Shown here: positions 35,684-38,656 of the stretch, one piece after another
How positions within the stretch are numbered: the stretch's first letter is position 1
Layout of the letters: the number at the start of each line of letters is the position of its first letter
Assembly: GCF_019656335.1 (NCBI RefSeq)
Contig: NZ_BPLZ01000022.1
Span: 1 to 38,656 of the forward strand
Source: Pseudomonas sp. NCCP-436
GTDB lineage: Bacteria; Pseudomonadota; Gammaproteobacteria; Pseudomonadales; Pseudomonadaceae
DNA: 38,656 nucleotides
Direction of reading: 5' to 3'
Notes under the pieces: generated by a model
What the model was told of the DNA's origin: nothing
Seen by the model: the letters and a program-made list of their open reading frames with translations, nothing else
Database searches by the model: none
Made by a program: the position numbers and the translations under genes

Positions 35684-37078
35684 TCAGGACAACTGGGCCA
35701 GAGCCTGGTGAAAGGTGGGCGGCAGTGCTTCGCTCATCAGCAGGCGGCCGTCCTGCTGGCGGAGAATGCCCATGCGCTCCAGCCAGGATTCGAACTCGGG
35801 GGCGGCGCGCAGGCCCAGTAGCTTGCGTGCGTAGAGCGCGTCGTGGAACGAGGTGGTCTGGTAGTTGAGCATCACGTCATCGGAGCCGGGAATACCCATG
35901 ATGAAGTTGATACCGGCTGCGCCGAGCAGGGTCAGCAGCATGTCCATATCATCCTGATCGGCCTCGGCGTGATTGGTGTAACAGATGTCACAGCCCATGG
36001 GCACGCCCAGCAACTTGCCGCAGAAATGATCTTCCAGGCCGGCGCGGATGATCTGCTTGCCGTTGTACAGGTATTCGGGGCCGATGAAACCGACCACGGT
36101 GTTGACCAGAAAGGGGTTGAAGTGCCGGGCTACGGCGTAGGCGCGTGCCTCGCAGGTCTGCTGGTCGACGCCGTGGTGGGCGTTGGCCGACAGTGCACTT
36201 CCCTGGCCGGTCTCGAAGTACATCAGGTTGTTGCCGAGGGTGCCACGGCCGAGACTCAGGCCAGCTTCGTAGCCCTCCTGGAGAATCTTCAGGCTGACAC
36301 CGAAACTGGCATTGGCGGCTTCGGTACCGGCGATGGACTGGAATACCAGATCCAGCGGAGCGCCTCGCTCGATGGCAGCGATGGAGCTGGTAACGTGGGT
36401 CAGAACGCAGGACTGGGTAGGAATCTCGTAGCGCTGGATGACCGCATCGAGCATCTCCAGCAGGGTGCAAACTGCGCTCATGCTGTCGGTGGCCGGATTG
36501 ATGCCGATCATGGCATCGCCGTTGCCGTAGAGCAGGCCGTCGAGCACGCTGGCGGCAATGCCGGCCGGATCGTCGGTCGGGTGGTTGGGCTGCAGCCGCG
36601 TGGACATCCGCCCGCGTAGCCCCATGGTGTTGCGAAAGCGGGTGACCACGCGGATCTTCTGTGCCACCAGAACCAGATCCTGCACGCGCATGATCTTCGA
36701 CACCGCCGCCGCCATTTCCGGCGTCAGCCCCGGCGCCAGGGCGCGCAGGCTGGTTTCATCGGCAGCATCGCCGAGTAACCAGTCGCGCAGGCCGCCCACT
36801 GTCAGGTGGCTGACTGGGGCGAAGGCTGCGCTGTCGTGAGTATCAAGAATCAGTCGAGTGACTTCGTCGCTCTCGTAGGGAATCAGCGCCTCATTGAGGA
36901 AGGTTTTCAGTGGCAGGTCGGCCAGTGCCATCTGCGCCGCGACCCGTTCAGCATCACTGCTGGCGGCGATGCCGGCCAGGTAATCGCCGGAGCGTGCCGG
37001 GGTGGCCTTGGCCATCAGCTCGCGCAGGTTGTCGAAGCGCCAGGTCTGGCCACCGATGCTGTGGGAGTAGCTTGCCAT
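35684..37078 (-). CDS. eutB: Ethanolamine ammonia-lyase large subunit
   Basis: This 464-residue EutB holds the catalytic barrel and binds adenosylcobalamin with EutC. Typical stretches are visible: L-Q-P-N-H-P-T-D-D-P, G-D-A-M-I-G-I-N-P, F-E-T-G-Q-G-S-A-L-S, and the glutamate-rich F-I-G-P-E-Y-L-Y. The start is the ATG at 37078 (AGGAG upstream, M-A-S-Y-S-H); the frame to 37168 is not used. It follows eutH by 107 bases. No EutA reactivase, microcompartment shell or EutT is in the window, as usual for pseudomonads that degrade ethanolamine in the cytosol. Cobalamin must be imported or made elsewhere. Confidence 0.95.
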   Translation of the reverse strand: MASYSHSIGGQTWRFDNLRELMAKATPARSGDYLAGIAASSDAERVAAQMALADLPLKTFLNEALIPYESDEVTRLILDTHDSAAFAPVSHLTVGGLRDWLLGDAADETSLRALAPGLTPEMAAAVSKIMRVQDLVLVAQKIRVVTRFRNTMGLRGRMSTRLQPNHPTDDPAGIAASVLDGLLYGNGDAMIGINPATDSMSAVCTLLEMLDAVIQRYEIPTQSCVLTHVTSSIAAIERGAPLDLVFQSIAGTEAANASFGVSLKILQEGYEAGLSLGRGTLGNNLMYFETGQGSALSANAHHGVDQQTCEARAYAVARHFNPFLVNTVVGFIGPEYLYNGKQIIRAGLEDHFCGKLLGVPMGCDICYTNHAEADQDDMDMLLTLLGAAGINFIMGIPGSDDVMLNYQTTSFHDALYARKLLGLRAAPEFESWLERMGILRQQDGRLLMSEALPPTFHQALAQLS

Positions 37079-37146
37079 GTGGGCTCCTGTGTCTGGGAAT
37101 TCACATACGGACGCTGCCAGGCCGACAGCGCCCGTGTTTGGGCCGC

Positions 37147-37182
37147 TGCCTGCGAGTATGGCAGGCACGCGGCCGGGCGTGC
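37147..37182 (-). other. Two overlapping hairpins between eutH and eutB
   Basis: TGCCTGC/GCAGGCA (37147-37167) and GCACGC/GCGTGC (37165-37182) share bases 37165-37167. The two stems cannot both form fully, as in alternative RNA structures. No T-tract is present. Could tune eutB expression relative to eutH or simply mark mRNA ends. Confidence 0.4.
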
Positions 37183-37185
37183 CGG

Positions 37186-38433
37186 TCAGGCGGGGCTGGC
37201 CTGCGGGTAGTACTCATCCTTTTCGATGACGCCCTGGGCACGGTCGATCTGTTCCAGCTGCATGGCTTTGGGCACAGACAGCCAGTAGGCCAGGCCGATC
37301 GCGGCAAATCCGGCAAACAGCTTGCCAACCAGTACCGGCAGGATGATGGTGGGCTGGAAGTTGGCGGTAAACGACAGGTGGTCACCGAGCAGGAAGGCTG
37401 CACACACGGCAAAAGCGATGTTGATCACCTTGTCCTTCGGCGGCATGAAGCGCACCAGGCGGAACATGGCGAGAATGTTGGCGATGGTAGCCAGCATGCC
37501 GGCGCTGCCGACCGCGCTCAGACCGACCTTGCCGCCCAGTCGCTCCAGCGGGCCGCCGAAGTACTTGCGCAGCAGGTAGACCATGGGGAAGGCGCCGGCA
37601 AGCATGATGCCAATGTAGCCGGCGGTCTCCAGGGCGCGGGTCTGATCCGCGGCATCTGCGATGATCGGGTCGAAGCCCCAGCTGCCGAACACCACGGTGA
37701 ACACACCTGTGAAATATTCGACGATGGAGAACACCAGTACCAGCTTGATCAGGGCGTCCAGGCCACGGCCGAAGCCGATGAAACCCTTGATCATGAGATC
37801 CGGCAGAAAGCGCAGGCCGGCGGCCAGAGCGACGACGAAAACAATGATCGGCAGCAGGTTGGCAAAGATGCCGCCCAGCCCCATGGCCAACTGATAGGTG
37901 GATTCGCCACTGGTGGCCACCACCTCGCGAACCAGCGGATCACTGGCCACCAGCAGCACGCTGGCGATCAGCACGCCAAGCGGAATAGTCAGGATGCCGG
38001 ACATGATGCCCAGAGCCATGTACTTGTGGTCGCGCTTGTCGAGCATTGCCAGCCCCATGGGGATGGAAAAAACGATGGTGGCGCCACCCATGAAGCCCGT
38101 GATCAGGGCCATGATCAGCGCTTCCTTGCTTGAGGCCAGCGCGGCGGCCAGATGATAGCCCCCCATGTCGGAGGCGATGATCATGGTTGCAGCCAGCGCC
38201 GGATCGGCGCCCAGCGCGTCGAAGAACGGGCCACAGGCCTTTTCGATGAGAACCGTAAGGTAGGGAATCGACGCCATGATTCCGGCTGCAGGAACGAAGA
38301 TGTAGCCGGTGGCGTGGATGCCCTCCATGAACTCCTTGCCCAGCCCCTTTTCACTGTCGTAAATGGCGGCAAAGGCGCCGGCTACGGCGCAAGCCATGAT
38401 GATGTAGAGAACGTAGTTGCCTATCTGATCCAT
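37186..38433 (-). CDS. eutH: Ethanolamine permease EutH
   Basis: This 415-residue polytopic protein matches the EutH family: M-D-x-I-G-x-Y-V-L-Y-I-I-M opening, G-L-G-x-E-F-M-E-G-I, M-I-I-A-S-D-M-G-G-Y and G-F-M-G-G-A-T-I-V-F-S-I-P. About ten or eleven hydrophobic segments are present, so it is an inner-membrane ethanolamine transporter. The ATG at 38433 with AGGG upstream is preferred over 38478, giving the family-typical length. In P. aeruginosa I recall an unrelated APC-type permease beside eutBC. EutH is usual in enteric and Firmicute eut operons. Transport is especially useful when ethanolamine is protonated at lower pH. Confidence 0.93.
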   Translation of the reverse strand: MDQIGNYVLYIIMACAVAGAFAAIYDSEKGLGKEFMEGIHATGYIFVPAAGIMASIPYLTVLIEKACGPFFDALGADPALAATMIIASDMGGYHLAAALASSKEALIMALITGFMGGATIVFSIPMGLAMLDKRDHKYMALGIMSGILTIPLGVLIASVLLVASDPLVREVVATSGESTYQLAMGLGGIFANLLPIIVFVVALAAGLRFLPDLMIKGFIGFGRGLDALIKLVLVFSIVEYFTGVFTVVFGSWGFDPIIADAADQTRALETAGYIGIMLAGAFPMVYLLRKYFGGPLERLGGKVGLSAVGSAGMLATIANILAMFRLVRFMPPKDKVINIAFAVCAAFLLGDHLSFTANFQPTIILPVLVGKLFAGFAAIGLAYWLSVPKAMQLEQIDRAQGVIEKDEYYPQASPA

Positions 38434-38461
38434 TGTGGTGCCCTGACTGTTCGAGTGGGGG

Positions 38462-38496
38462 AAGGGGCGTGCTGCCATGACCGGCAGTCGCCCCTT
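38462..38496 (-). other. Stem-loop between the aldehyde dehydrogenase and eutH
   Basis: AAGGGGCG (38462-38469) pairs with CGCCCCTT (38489-38496), and an inner stem CTGCC/GGCAG continues it. It lies in the 92-base gap before eutH. No T-tract follows on the minus strand, so it is not a normal terminator for the dehydrogenase gene. Confidence 0.45.
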
Positions 38497-38525
38497 GCGT
38501 TTTGGCAGGCTCTCAACAATGAGTG

Positions 38526-38656
<131 letters not shown>

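Overview
The window is bacterial chromosome from a Pseudomonas (gammaproteobacterium). The evidence is the 5S rRNA sequence, high GC with matching codon use throughout, a split LetA/PqiA pair with a long MCE protein, MksBEF, FhpR-Fhp-PpyR-NnrS, RhlB, a PA3857-PA3861-like block (pcs, aap-type transporter, esterase, acyl-CoA ligase, rhlB) and eutBC. EutH and a carboxyspermidine pathway suggest a species other than P. aeruginosa, but I cannot name it. No prophage, insertion sequence, integrase, CRISPR array or toxin-antitoxin pair was found. The content is mostly core genome, intact and densely packed.

Layout. 1-164: 3' end of an rRNA operon (5S rRNA and terminator). 269-3850: three-gene lipid-transport operon (two LetA/PqiA halves and a six-MCE-domain LetB-like tunnel protein) with a bidirectional terminator. 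3896-8760 (minus): mksF-mksE-mksB alternative condensin, with no MksG/JetD nuclease. 8990-11395: carboxy(nor)spermidine decarboxylase and dehydrogenase, a spermidine route. 11533-12801: a HolD-like (psi) replication gene and rimI. 12838-17194: nitric-oxide block, with fhp-ppyR-nnrS on the minus strand and the sigma54 activator fhpR diverging; the shared intergenic region shows NorR-type sites and a sigma54-like promoter. 17275-19005 (minus): truncated hemoglobin, FKBP isomerase and an rRNA-methyltransferase-like gene whose 3' end lies in a REP element. 19091-21445: DNA polymerase II. 21464-22635: divergent Rho-binding antiterminator and MOSC protein. 22686-28241 (minus): RhlB helicase, M19 dipeptidase, acyl-CoA ligase and carboxylesterase. 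28379-33148: sigma54-type promoter, structured leader, and an aapJQMP-type polar amino acid ABC transporter with terminator. 33202-34783: NTF2-like protein, phosphatidylcholine synthase and a GIY-YIG protein. 34859-38656 (minus): eutC, eutB, eutH and the C-terminus of an acetaldehyde dehydrogenase, which runs off the window.

How genes work together. FhpR should sense NO and, with RpoN, switch on the NO dioxygenase Fhp and the co-transcribed membrane proteins PpyR and NnrS. The last block imports ethanolamine (EutH), cleaves it to acetaldehyde and ammonia (EutBC) and oxidises the aldehyde (ExaC-type enzyme). The aap block imports amino acids under likely nitrogen/RpoN control. I see no clearly new multi-gene system. 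The most interesting points are the 239-residue modular triplication in the LetB-like protein, the regulatory architecture of the fhp and aap promoters, a structured spacer between aapJ and aapQ, the REP element that supplies the last codons of a methyltransferase, and EutH in a pseudomonad eut cluster.
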